Source of the DNA: UBA668 sp039796575
Lineage (GTDB): Bacteria > Actinomycetota > Acidimicrobiia > Acidimicrobiales > Ilumatobacteraceae
Length of the DNA stretch: 64,000 nt
Assembly: GCA_039796575.1 (NCBI GenBank)
Contig: JBDKJP010000046.1
Coordinates: 1-64,000, forward strand
Reading direction: 5' to 3'
The position numbers were made by a program, and so were the translations under genes. The notes below the pieces were generated by a model. The model saw only the letters and a program-made list of their open reading frames with translations. It had not been told where the DNA came from and searched no databases. Position 1 is the stretch's first letter. The number at the start of each line of letters is the position of its first letter. Of this stretch, positions 25,499 through 32,644 are shown piece after piece.

Positions 25499-25504
25499 AG
25501 ACTA
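25499..25504 (-). promoter_or_regulatory. Possible pnp promoter -10
   Basis: TAGTCT on the minus strand is part of TAGTCTTTCC, a 10-base string that also occurs upstream of rpsO (25922-25927 core). The repetition in front of two adjacent genes suggests a promoter or leader signal; no good -35 is seen. Confidence 0.35.
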
Positions 25505-25531
25505 CCAGGGGATCCGTCCGGGGACGCGGCA

Positions 25532-25559
25532 AGGGGCCGGCCCCGAAGGACCGGCCCCT
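25532..25559 (-). terminator. rpsO terminator hairpin
   Basis: AGGGGCCGG (25532-25540) pairs perfectly with CCGGCCCCT (25551-25559) across a 10-nt loop, 17 nt after the rpsO stop. It lacks a T-run. It may be partial, letting transcription continue into pnp, or serve as an RNase-processing site as in other rpsO-pnp operons. Confidence 0.6.
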
Positions 25560-25575
25560 CACGAGTTCGGGGTGC

Positions 25576-25839
25576 TCAGCGGCGCAGGCCGTTGGCGGCG
25601 ACGATGGCGCGGTAGCGCTCGACGTCGATGTTCTTCACGTAGTCGAGCATGCGACGACGGCGACCGACGAGCTTCAGCAGGCCACGACGGCTGTGGTGGT
25701 CCTTGGCGTGGGTCTTGAAGTGCTCGGTGAGGTGGTTGATGCGTGCGGTGAGCAGCGCGATCTGCACCTCGGGCGAGCCCGTGTCGGTTGCGCTCAGCTT
25801 GTGCGCGTCGATGGTCTCTTGCTTCGGAGCGAGGGCCAT
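25576..25839 (-). CDS. rpsO: 30S ribosomal protein S15
   Basis: 87-residue S15, which binds the 16S rRNA central domain early in assembly. The sequence TDTGSPEVQIALLTARINHLTEH and the basic HHSRRGLLKLVGRRRRMLDYV are diagnostic. The ATG is preceded by AAAGGGAAGG. A shared TAGTCTTTCC lies 84-93 nt upstream, leaving a leader where autoregulation could act, as known for S15 elsewhere. It is followed by pnp. Confidence 0.98.
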   Translation of the reverse strand: MALAPKQETIDAHKLSATDTGSPEVQIALLTARINHLTEHFKTHAKDHHSRRGLLKLVGRRRRMLDYVKNIDVERYRAIVAANGLRR

Positions 25840-25921
25840 TGCCTTCCCTTTCAGACGGAGGTCGCATCCGGCGAGGTGCCGCATGCATCGGACGGAGGTG
25901 GAGCCCCGTCGGACGTCGGAA

Positions 25922-25927
25922 AGACTA
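25922..25927 (-). promoter_or_regulatory. Possible rpsO promoter -10
   Basis: TAGTCT on the minus strand, again within TAGTCTTTCC, about 83 nt before the rpsO ATG. The same decamer precedes pnp. Confidence 0.35.
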
Positions 25928-25995
25928 GCGGGCAGCAGCGCCGAAACCATCCGGCGTGCCGTCCGACGACCCGGTGCCTCGTACACTCCCCTGCG

Positions 25996-26751
25996 ATGAG
26001 CCGGATCGTCGTACGCGACCTCACCAAGGTGTACGGCGACCTCGAGGTGCTCAGCCCGATGTCGCTCGACATCGCCGAGGGCAGCTTCGTCAGCATCATC
26101 GGGCCGTCGGGGTGCGGCAAGACCACGCTGATGCGCATCGTCGCCGGGCTCGAGCCCGCCACGTCGGGCGTGGTCGAGCTGAGCGGCGGTTCCCCCGCCG
26201 AGGCCCGCCGTCAGAAGCGGGTGGCCATGGTGCCCCAGCAACCCGGCCTGCTGCCGTGGCGCACCGTCGAGGCCAACGCCCGGCTGCTCCTCGACGTGCA
26301 CACTGCGGCCAACCCCAGCGACGCCGCCGACCCCACCGAACTGCTGCGCGAGGTGGGCCTCGGCGACTTCCTCGACGCGCACCCGCACGAGTTGTCGGGC
26401 GGCATGCAGCAGCGTGTGGCACTCGTGCGGGCCCTGGCGTTGCACGCCCCGCTCGTGGTGATGGACGAACCGTTCGCCGCACTCGACGAGATCACCCGCG
26501 CCGAGATGCGGCTGCTGCTCGCCCGTCTGGTGGAGGGCCGCGGCGCCACCGTGCTGTTCATCACGCACAGCATCTCCGAGGCCGTGGCGCTGAGCGACCG
26601 GGTGCTGGTCAGCAGCAGCCGTCCGGGCCGCATCGTGGCCGACATCGCCGTCGACCTGCCCCGGCCCCGCCCGGCCGACGTCGAGGACGACGCCCGGTTC
26701 GTGGCACTGTGCGCCGAGGTTCGTCACGCGCTGCACGGGGGCCGGTCGTGA
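25996..26751 (+). CDS. NitT/TauT-type ABC transporter ATP-binding protein
   Basis: 251-residue ATPase with Walker A GPSGCGKTT (36-44), Q-loop in VAMVPQQPGLLPWRTV, signature LSGGMQQR, Walker B VVMDEPFAALD and switch His in ITHSISEA. PWRTV and DEIT(R)A are typical of the Ssu/Tau/Thi-Y-linked subfamily. ATG is 8 nt after TACACT (25982-25987), so the operon probably begins with a leaderless message. The stop overlaps the permease GTG by 4 nt. Confidence 0.95.
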   Translation: MSRIVVRDLTKVYGDLEVLSPMSLDIAEGSFVSIIGPSGCGKTTLMRIVAGLEPATSGVVELSGGSPAEARRQKRVAMVPQQPGLLPWRTVEANARLLLDVHTAANPSDAADPTELLREVGLGDFLDAHPHELSGGMQQRVALVRALALHAPLVVMDEPFAALDEITRAEMRLLLARLVEGRGATVLFITHSISEAVALSDRVLVSSSRPGRIVADIAVDLPRPRPADVEDDARFVALCAEVRHALHGGRS

Positions 26752-27512
26752 ACAAGCGCTTCCTCGCCCCGGTGGTGGGCATCGCCTCGTTCCTCCTGCT
26801 CTGGGAGCTCGTGGTGCGGGTGCTCGACGTGAAGCCCTTCATCCTCCGCGCGCCGTCGCGCATCGTGCGCCACCTGGTCGAGCACGCCGGCACGTTCGCG
26901 TCGGCCGCGTGGATCACGGCGATGCACGCCGTCGGTGGCCTGCTCATCGCGCTCGCCGTCGCCCTCGTGGTCGGGTCGCTGATGGCCGCCTCGGAGTTCG
27001 TCGAGCACGCCACCGGCCCGGTGCTCACGCTGCTGCAGGTCACCCCGTTCGTCGCGTACATCGCGTCGGTGGTGCTGTGGCTCGGGTCGGGCACTCCCCC
27101 GGTGCTGTTCATCACCGGGCTGGTGTGCATGCCGGCGTTCGCGTTCGCCACCGTCGACGGCATGCGCGGCGCCGACCCCGCCGCCCGCGAGCTGCTCGCC
27201 TCCGTCGACGCGTCGCGGTGGGAGGTGCTGTGGCGGCTGCGGCTCCCGAGCGCGCTGCCGTCGCTGTTCACCGCCGCCCGCTACAACGTCGGCCTCGCGC
27301 TCATCGCCGCCTACCTGGTGGAGGGCGGCAACTTCGCCAACGCCGGCCTCGGCGCCATCGGCCGCCGCGCCGCCGCGTTGAACGAGGGCGACACGCTGTG
27401 GGCCGCCATCTTCGCGATGGCGTTGCTCGGCACGGTGCTGCTCGTGTTGATCTCGCTGCTGCAGCGGGTGGTGCTGCACTGGCACGTCTCGCAGCGCACT
27501 GCGCGCACGTGA
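26748..27512 (+). CDS. NitT/TauT-type ABC transporter permease
   Basis: 254-residue inner-membrane permease with about six segments and the EAA-type loop ARELLASVDASRWEVLWRLRLPSALP. Start is GTG overlapping the ATPase stop (GTGA), hence translational coupling. Family members carry sulfonates, nitrate, hydroxymethylpyrimidine precursors or other small organics. The next gene, 63 nt on, encodes a chorismate mutase-VOC fusion rather than the binding protein, which is the gene after that. Confidence 0.94.
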   Translation: MNKRFLAPVVGIASFLLLWELVVRVLDVKPFILRAPSRIVRHLVEHAGTFASAAWITAMHAVGGLLIALAVALVVGSLMAASEFVEHATGPVLTLLQVTPFVAYIASVVLWLGSGTPPVLFITGLVCMPAFAFATVDGMRGADPAARELLASVDASRWEVLWRLRLPSALPSLFTAARYNVGLALIAAYLVEGGNFANAGLGAIGRRAAALNEGDTLWAAIFAMALLGTVLLVLISLLQRVVLHWHVSQRTART

Positions 27513-27575
27513 ACCGGCCGGGCCCGACGCTTCGCACCTGAATCCGGGCCGCTCCAGCGGATACCGTGCACGACG

Positions 27576-28385
27576 ATGACCGAGCCCGCCGCGCCCACCC
27601 CCGCCGCACCCGACCTGTCGGGCCTGCGCGCCCGCATCGACCAGCTCGACGCCGCGCTCATCGCCATCGTGGCCGAGCGGCTCGCCGTGTGCCGCGAGGT
27701 GGCCGCCGTGAAGCAGCACTCCGACACGCCGGTCATCCAGCCGAACCGCGTGCGCGACGTGGTGACCTCGCGGCGTCAGCAGGCCATCGAGGCGGGCGTC
27801 GACGCCGACTTCGCCGAGCAACTGTTCCGCGTGCTGCTCACCGAGACGCACCGCATCGAGGTGGCCGGCCACCGCCCCGACCCCGCCCCCGACAAGCAGG
27901 CGGCCGGCGCCGGGTCGTCGGGCCTCGACACCGTGGCCAGCCGCGTCGACCACGTCGTGGTCGCGGTGCCCGATCTGGCCGAGGCCACGGCGTCGCTGGT
28001 CGGCCGGTTCGGCTTCCACGAGGTGCCGCTCGCCGAGCCGCATGCCGGCATGGCCGCCATCGCCGCCGGTGGCGTCACGTTCGTGCTCGTCAGCCCCGAG
28101 GCGTCGCCCGCGGTGGCGCAGTACGTGGCCGAGCACGGTGGCGGCGTGCAGCACGTCGCTCTCGAGGTGCTCAACGCGGGCTACGCACGGGCCTGCCTCG
28201 CGGAGGCCGGTGCGCCACTGTTGACCGACGTGGTGGTCGACGCCGACGGTCACGAGCAGTTCTTCGCCGCCGACGACCCGGCCACCGGTGTGCAGCTCGG
28301 CTTCATCTCGCGCACCGGCCACCGCGTGGGTGTCGGTTCGGCCAACGTGCTCGCGCTCTTCGACGCGATCCACCACGATCGGTAG
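27576..28385 (+). CDS. Chorismate mutase-VOC domain fusion protein
   Basis: 269 residues in two parts. Residues about 12-95 are an AroQ-type chorismate mutase: LRARIDQLDAALIAIVAERL, REVAAVKQ and a third helix with LFRVLLTETHRIE, keeping the Arg/Lys active-site positions, with VRDVV where REAEV-like sequence is usual. Residues about 118-265 are a glyoxalase/VOC domain (RVDHVVVAVPDLAEATASL, GGGVQHVALEV, ADDPATGVQLGFISR) most like the 4-hydroxyphenylpyruvate dioxygenase/hydroxymandelate synthase branch, with possible metal ligands His in RVDHVV and VQHVAL. A joint reaction on prephenate or an arylpyruvate is only an inference. It sits between the permease and binding-protein genes of an importer. 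Start is 8 nt after TACCGT. Confidence 0.85.
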   Translation: MTEPAAPTPAAPDLSGLRARIDQLDAALIAIVAERLAVCREVAAVKQHSDTPVIQPNRVRDVVTSRRQQAIEAGVDADFAEQLFRVLLTETHRIEVAGHRPDPAPDKQAAGAGSSGLDTVASRVDHVVVAVPDLAEATASLVGRFGFHEVPLAEPHAGMAAIAAGGVTFVLVSPEASPAVAQYVAEHGGGVQHVALEVLNAGYARACLAEAGAPLLTDVVVDADGHEQFFAADDPATGVQLGFISRTGHRVGVGSANVLALFDAIHHDR

Positions 28386-28395
28386 GCTCGTTCCT

Positions 28396-29550
28396 ATGTC
28401 TCCCCGACGCAGCGCCATCCTCCTCGCCGCTGCCGCGCTCGTGTTCGCTGCGTGCAGCGACGACGCCGGCACCGACGGCACCACGGCAGGTCCCGACACC
28501 AGCACCGCCGACACCACGGCGACGGTCTCCGAGGTGGTCGCGGGCGAGGCGTTCCCCGCCGATCGCTGCGAGGCCAACAAGGCCGCCGGCCCCATCGTGT
28601 ACCTGTCGAGCTTCGACTTCTCGGCGTCGGCGTCCATCGTCGAGGTGCTCGTGGCCGAGAGCAAGGGCTACTACGACGACCTGTGCCTCGACGTGCAGCT
28701 CACGCCGAGCTTCTCCGTCGACAACTACCCGCTCATCGCCGCGAACGAGGCGCAGTTCTCGTCGGGTGGCTCGTTCAGCGAGATGGTCGACTTCGCCGAC
28801 GCCAACGACGCCGGCTTCGTGGCCCTGGCCGTCGACGGCCGCACCGGCATCGACGCCCTCATCACCAAGGACGGCGAGGTCGCCGACCTCGAGGCGCTGC
28901 GCGGCACCAAGATCGGCGTCAAGGGCGCCATCACGCCGTCAGTGAAGGCGATGCTCGCCAAGGCCGGCCTGGTCGAGGGCACCGACTACGAGACCGTGCT
29001 GCTCGAGGGGTTCGACCCGAAGGTGCACATCGAAGTGCCCGACATCGTCGGCTTCCCCGGCTACAAGAGCAACGAGCCCAAGCAGCTCGAGGCCGCCGGC
29101 ATCCCGTTCCAGATGTTCGACCCGAGCGACGACGACATCCCGGGCAGCTTCGGCATCATCTACACGAACAGCACGTTCCTCTCCGAGTTCCCCACCGCGG
29201 CCGACGACTTCATGCGCGCCACGATGAAGGGCCTCGCCGACGCCATCGCCGACCCGGCCGCCGCGTCGGCCATCGCGGTCGAGGCCATCAACGCCAACGG
29301 CAACGCGCTGTTCCTGTCGCCCGAGGGTGAGACCGCTCGCTGGGAGGTGGAGAGCCAGCTCGTGGCCGACGGCGCGTCCGCCGAGCAGCCGGCCGGTCTG
29401 CCGCTGGTCGACCTGCTCACCGCCGAGGTCACCGAGTACGCCGCCATCGGCCTGTTCGACGGGATCGCCCCCGACATCTCGACGATGGTCGACGCCGGCG
29501 TGCTCGACCGCATCTACGACGACGCCGGCCAGGTCGTCTGGCCGTCCTGA
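28396..29550 (+). CDS. NMT1/THI5-like ABC transporter substrate-binding lipoprotein
   Basis: 384-residue binding protein with lipobox FAAC (Cys20) and a Thr-rich tether. The NMT1-type fold is shown by VYLSSFDFSASASIVEVLVAESKGYYDDLCLDVQ-like start, FSSGGSFSEMV, LRGTKIGVKGAITPS and DIVGFPGYKSNEP. It is the receptor of the importer encoded from 25996. Ligand unknown; linkage to the chorismate mutase-VOC protein favours an aromatic or keto-acid compound. ATG follows TAGGCT by 7 nt, so it may also be expressed separately. Confidence 0.93.
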   Translation: MSPRRSAILLAAAALVFAACSDDAGTDGTTAGPDTSTADTTATVSEVVAGEAFPADRCEANKAAGPIVYLSSFDFSASASIVEVLVAESKGYYDDLCLDVQLTPSFSVDNYPLIAANEAQFSSGGSFSEMVDFADANDAGFVALAVDGRTGIDALITKDGEVADLEALRGTKIGVKGAITPSVKAMLAKAGLVEGTDYETVLLEGFDPKVHIEVPDIVGFPGYKSNEPKQLEAAGIPFQMFDPSDDDIPGSFGIIYTNSTFLSEFPTAADDFMRATMKGLADAIADPAAASAIAVEAINANGNALFLSPEGETARWEVESQLVADGASAEQPAGLPLVDLLTAEVTEYAAIGLFDGIAPDISTMVDAGVLDRIYDDAGQVVWPS

Positions 29551-29584
29551 CCTCTCGCCGGGCGCCGCGCCGGTGACACATCCC

Positions 29585-29638
29585 GGACCCACGGGTGGCG
29601 TTCACGCCATCTCTGGCGCATCTCGGACCCGTGGGTCC
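29585..29638. terminator. Inverted repeat between convergent genes
   Basis: GGACCCACGGGT (29585-29596) and its perfect complement ACCCGTGGGTCC (29627-29638) enclose a second small hairpin GGCG-TTCA-CGCC. Located between the binding-protein gene and ribF; a bidirectional terminator is likely. Confidence 0.5.
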
Positions 29639-29672
29639 GAATCACGCCACCGATGAACCGCCGGGCGGTTGG

Positions 29673-30614
29673 TCAGGCGAGGACAGTGCGGGCGTGGTCG
29701 ATGTCGTTCTTCAGCTGCCCGATGAGGGCGTCGATGCCGTCGAACTTGCGCTCGCTGCGCAGGAAGTACGTGAACTGCACGCGTGCGTGCTCGCCGTAGA
29801 GGTCGCCCGAGAAGTCGAGCAGGTGCGCCTCGAGCAACGACGAGTCGGCGTGCTCGTAGAACGTGGGGCGACGGCCGAGGTTGATGGCGCACGCATGCCG
29901 TGAGCCATCGGGCCGCAGGTACCACCCGGCGTACACGCCGTCGGCCGGCAGGCAGGTGACGTTGGGGACCTCAACGTTGGCCGTGGGGAACCCGAGCAGA
30001 CGGCCGCGCTGGTCGCCCTGCACCACCTTGCCGCGGGCCTCGAACACGTGACCGAGCATCGCGGCGGCCAGCTCGACCTGCCCGCCCGCCATCGCACGGC
30101 GGATGGCCGTGGAGCTGACCGGTTCGTCGGGGCCGTCGGTGCGTGCGACGAGCGTGAGGGGGTGCACCTCGAAATCGTGGGAGGCACCGAACTCGCGCAG
30201 CGTGGCCACGTTGCCGCCCCGGCCGCGACCGAAGTGGAAGTCGTCGCCGACGACGATGGCCTGGGTGGCGAGGCAGTCGACGAGGACGCGCTGGGCGAAC
30301 GCCAGCGGCTCCTCCTTCGCCTGCTCCTGGTCGAAGCGGATGACGACGGTGGCATCGACGCCGGTGAGCGCGAGCAGTTCGAGCTTCTGGTCGAGGTCGG
30401 TGAGCAGCTTCGGCGCGCTCTCAGGTCGCACCACCGACGCGGGGTGCCGGTCGAACGTGATGACCACCGAACGCGCACCGGTGGCGGCCGCACGCCGACG
30501 CACCTCGGCGATGACCGCCTGGTGGCCGAGATGCACGCCGTCGTACGCGCCGATGGTGACCACGGCGCGCTCGCCGGGGAACGGGGCCTCGTTGAGATCG
30601 GTCACCACTCGCAC
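29673..30614 (-). CDS. ribF: Bifunctional riboflavin kinase/FAD synthetase
   Basis: 313-residue enzyme making FMN and FAD. N-terminal nucleotidyltransferase with GAYDGVHLGHQAVI and VGDDFHFGRGRGGN, then the C-terminal flavokinase barrel with GRLLGFPTANV, YAGWY and RRPTFYE. Start is GTG, 8 nt after TAGCGT (30628-30623), apparently leaderless. ribF next to truB and infB is a conserved bacterial order. The window encodes several flavoproteins that need its product. Confidence 0.97.
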   Translation of the reverse strand: MRVVTDLNEAPFPGERAVVTIGAYDGVHLGHQAVIAEVRRRAAATGARSVVITFDRHPASVVRPESAPKLLTDLDQKLELLALTGVDATVVIRFDQEQAKEEPLAFAQRVLVDCLATQAIVVGDDFHFGRGRGGNVATLREFGASHDFEVHPLTLVARTDGPDEPVSSTAIRRAMAGGQVELAAAMLGHVFEARGKVVQGDQRGRLLGFPTANVEVPNVTCLPADGVYAGWYLRPDGSRHACAINLGRRPTFYEHADSSLLEAHLLDFSGDLYGEHARVQFTYFLRSERKFDGIDALIGQLKNDIDHARTVLA

Positions 30615-30654
30615 GGCCCCCGACGCTACCCGCTGGCGGTGGGCGAACCGGTGG

Positions 30655-31533
30655 TCAGCGCGGGATCACCACGGCCGGCTTCGCCTGCGCGCCGTGGGCC
30701 TCGTACATCGCGAGCAGGTCGCCGTCGGGGCCGATCACTGCCCACGGCCCTTCACCCTCGAACCCGTTCGCGGCCCGTTCGAGCACTCGGCCGTTGCCAA
30801 CCAGCGTCGCGGTGGCGGCGTCGACCGACACCTGCGGGTAGTCGCGCATCGCCTGCGGCAGGGTGAGCAGCTCGACCGTGTCGGGCGAGGCCGCCTGGTC
30901 GACCGTGAACCCACCCACCGCGATGCGGCGCAGGCCGTGCAGGTGGGCACCGCCACCGCAGAGCCGGCCGAGGTCGTCGGCGAGCGTGCGGATGTAGGTG
31001 CCCTTCGAGCAGTGCACCTCGATGTCGTACACCAGCGGGTCGGCCGTCGGCTCGACGTCGAAGCGGTAGATGCTCACCGGACGGGGCTCGCGCTCGATCT
31101 CCACGCCCTCGCGGGCCAGCTCGTGCAGGCGCTTGCCGTCGACCTTCACCGCGCTCACCATCGGCGGGATCTGGCGGATGGCACCGGTGAGGTGCTCGGC
31201 CACCGCCGCGCGCACCTGCGCCTCGGTGAGACCCGACATGTCGAACGTGCCCGTGACCACGCCGGTCGAGTCGAGCGAGTCGGTGGTGCTGCCGAAGCGC
31301 ACCTGGCCGCGATAGGTCTTGCCGAGGTCGGTGAGGAACCGCAGCAGACGCGTGCAGTTGCCGACACCGACCAGCAGCACGCCGGTGGCGTCGGGGTCGA
31401 GCGTGCCGGCATGGCCGACGCGCCGCTCCGACAGGCGACGGCGGAGCATGCCCACCACGTCGTGGCTGGTGACACCGGCAGGTTTGTCGACCACGGCGAG
31501 GCCGTGGACCGTGGGCGGCCTACGCCGGGCCAT
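30655..31533 (-). CDS. truB: tRNA pseudouridine-55 synthase
   Basis: TruB of 292 residues, forming pseudouridine 55 in the T-arm of tRNAs. GLAVVDKPAGVTSHDVV, then HAGTLDPDATGVLLV with the catalytic Asp (about 42), YRGQVRFG and GTYIRTLADDLG are all present, with a C-terminal PUA-like tail. It overlaps the end of rbfA by 14 nt, so it is translated from the same mRNA. Confidence 0.97.
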   Translation of the reverse strand: MARRRPPTVHGLAVVDKPAGVTSHDVVGMLRRRLSERRVGHAGTLDPDATGVLLVGVGNCTRLLRFLTDLGKTYRGQVRFGSTTDSLDSTGVVTGTFDMSGLTEAQVRAAVAEHLTGAIRQIPPMVSAVKVDGKRLHELAREGVEIEREPRPVSIYRFDVEPTADPLVYDIEVHCSKGTYIRTLADDLGRLCGGGAHLHGLRRIAVGGFTVDQAASPDTVELLTLPQAMRDYPQVSVDAATATLVGNGRVLERAANGFEGEGPWAVIGPDGDLLAMYEAHGAQAKPAVVIPR

Positions 31534-31945
31534 CGGTGTCGGCGAGCTCGGGATCGGCCGGCCGCTCGGGCAGCGTGTCCTTGTCGCGCAGCACGCGCTC
31601 GATGCGCTCGGCGGCGCGGATGGCGTCGTCGGGCTTGAAGCTCAGGATGGGCGTCTTCTTCGCCCGCACCTGGCGGCCCACCGCGCCCTGGATGCGCACG
31701 CGGTGCTCGGCCAGCGCGGTGCCGATCTCGTCGTCGCCGTCCTCACCGACGAGCGAGTCGTAGAACACGATGGCGCGGTTCATCTCGGGGTCGACGTCGA
31801 TGGCGGTGATGGCGATGAGCGAGAGCCGCTCGTCGTCGATGCGGATGAGCTCCTCGGCGATCACCTCGCGCAGCGACTCGTTGAGTCGCGCGGTGCGGGG
31901 ATAGCGGTGGGTGGAGGGGGCGGCCGTGCGGCGGGGCTTGGTCAT
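31520..31945 (-). CDS. rbfA: 30S ribosome-binding factor A
   Basis: 141-residue KH-fold factor for late 16S maturation. The region RLNESLREVIAEELIRIDD is typical, followed by ITAIDVDPEMNRAIVFY and a helix with AHRVRIQGAVGRQVRAKKTPILSF. The C-terminus is a short acidic/Pro tail. ATG 31945, with AAGGA 9-13 nt upstream, was preferred to an in-frame GTG/ATG at 31954. It is followed by truB with overlap. Confidence 0.95.
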   Translation of the reverse strand: MTKPRRTAAPSTHRYPRTARLNESLREVIAEELIRIDDERLSLIAITAIDVDPEMNRAIVFYDSLVGEDGDDEIGTALAEHRVRIQGAVGRQVRAKKTPILSFKPDDAIRAAERIERVLRDKDTLPERPADPELADTDGPA

Positions 31946-31976
31946 GGGGACCACGTCCTTTCTGGGCTGGAGACGA

Positions 31977-32615
31977 TCAGTCGAACTGCAGCGCGTCGCG
32001 GTTGGAGCGCTTCAGCTCGGCCATGCCGGTGGTGGTGGCGATCACCTCGACGGCGTCCCACAGGCGCAGCGCCTCGGCGCCGCGAGGGACCACCGAGATG
32101 ACCGGCCCGAAGAAGCTCGCTTCGTTGGCCGCACCGGGATGGAACGTGATGATGGGCGTACCGACGTCCTTGCCGGTGCGTTCGAACGCGAGGTCGGTGT
32201 CGGCCTTCACGTAGGCGTCGTGCTCGTCGTTCAACGCTTCGGCAGCCCACTCGGTGGGAAGGCCTGCCGTGTCGAGCATCTCGCGCATGAACGCGACCGG
32301 GTCGTCGTTGATCTCGGGCCGGCGCTGACCGGGGTGGAACGCCGTGCCCACCGCGGTGTACAGCGAGTCGATGGCCGAGGGCTCGCCGTGCAATCGGGCG
32401 TGGTCGGCCACGCGGTGCACGTAGAGACCGGCCATGTGCGCGGCGCGGTAGTTGGGCGTGTACCACTCCTCGGTGCGGTGCTCGTTGATCATCTTCAACG
32501 AGATGAACCGCCACTCGACCGTGTAGTCGCGCTGCTGCTCGACCTCCTTCACCCACCGCGAGGTGACCCATGCCCAGGGGCACACGGCATCGAAGAAGAA
32601 CTCGAGATCGGCCAT
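31977..32615 (-). CDS. Rv2466c-type DsbA-family protein (CPWA active site)
   Basis: 212-residue thioredoxin-fold protein of the mycothiol-dependent nitroreductase Rv2466c family: FFFDAVCPWAWVTSRWVKEV at the start, then a helical insert and the cis-Pro region GTPIITF. The usual active site is CPWC; here it is CPWA (Cys12, Ala15), so only a monothiol mechanism with an external thiol such as mycothiol is possible. Encoded between infB and rbfA, an unusual place. ATG is 6 nt after TAGGGT (32627-32622), so it has its own apparent leaderless promoter. Confidence 0.9.
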   Translation of the reverse strand: MADLEFFFDAVCPWAWVTSRWVKEVEQQRDYTVEWRFISLKMINEHRTEEWYTPNYRAAHMAGLYVHRVADHARLHGEPSAIDSLYTAVGTAFHPGQRRPEINDDPVAFMREMLDTAGLPTEWAAEALNDEHDAYVKADTDLAFERTGKDVGTPIITFHPGAANEASFFGPVISVVPRGAEALRLWDAVEVIATTTGMAELKRSNRDALQFD

Positions 32616-32644
32616 GACGCGACCCTATCCGCGAGGGGACAGGC

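Noticed and set aside
25840..25995. TPP or other riboswitch before the NitT/TauT-type operon
   Set aside because: No recognisable TPP core was found, and the start lies 8 nt after a -10-like hexamer, leaving no room for a leader.
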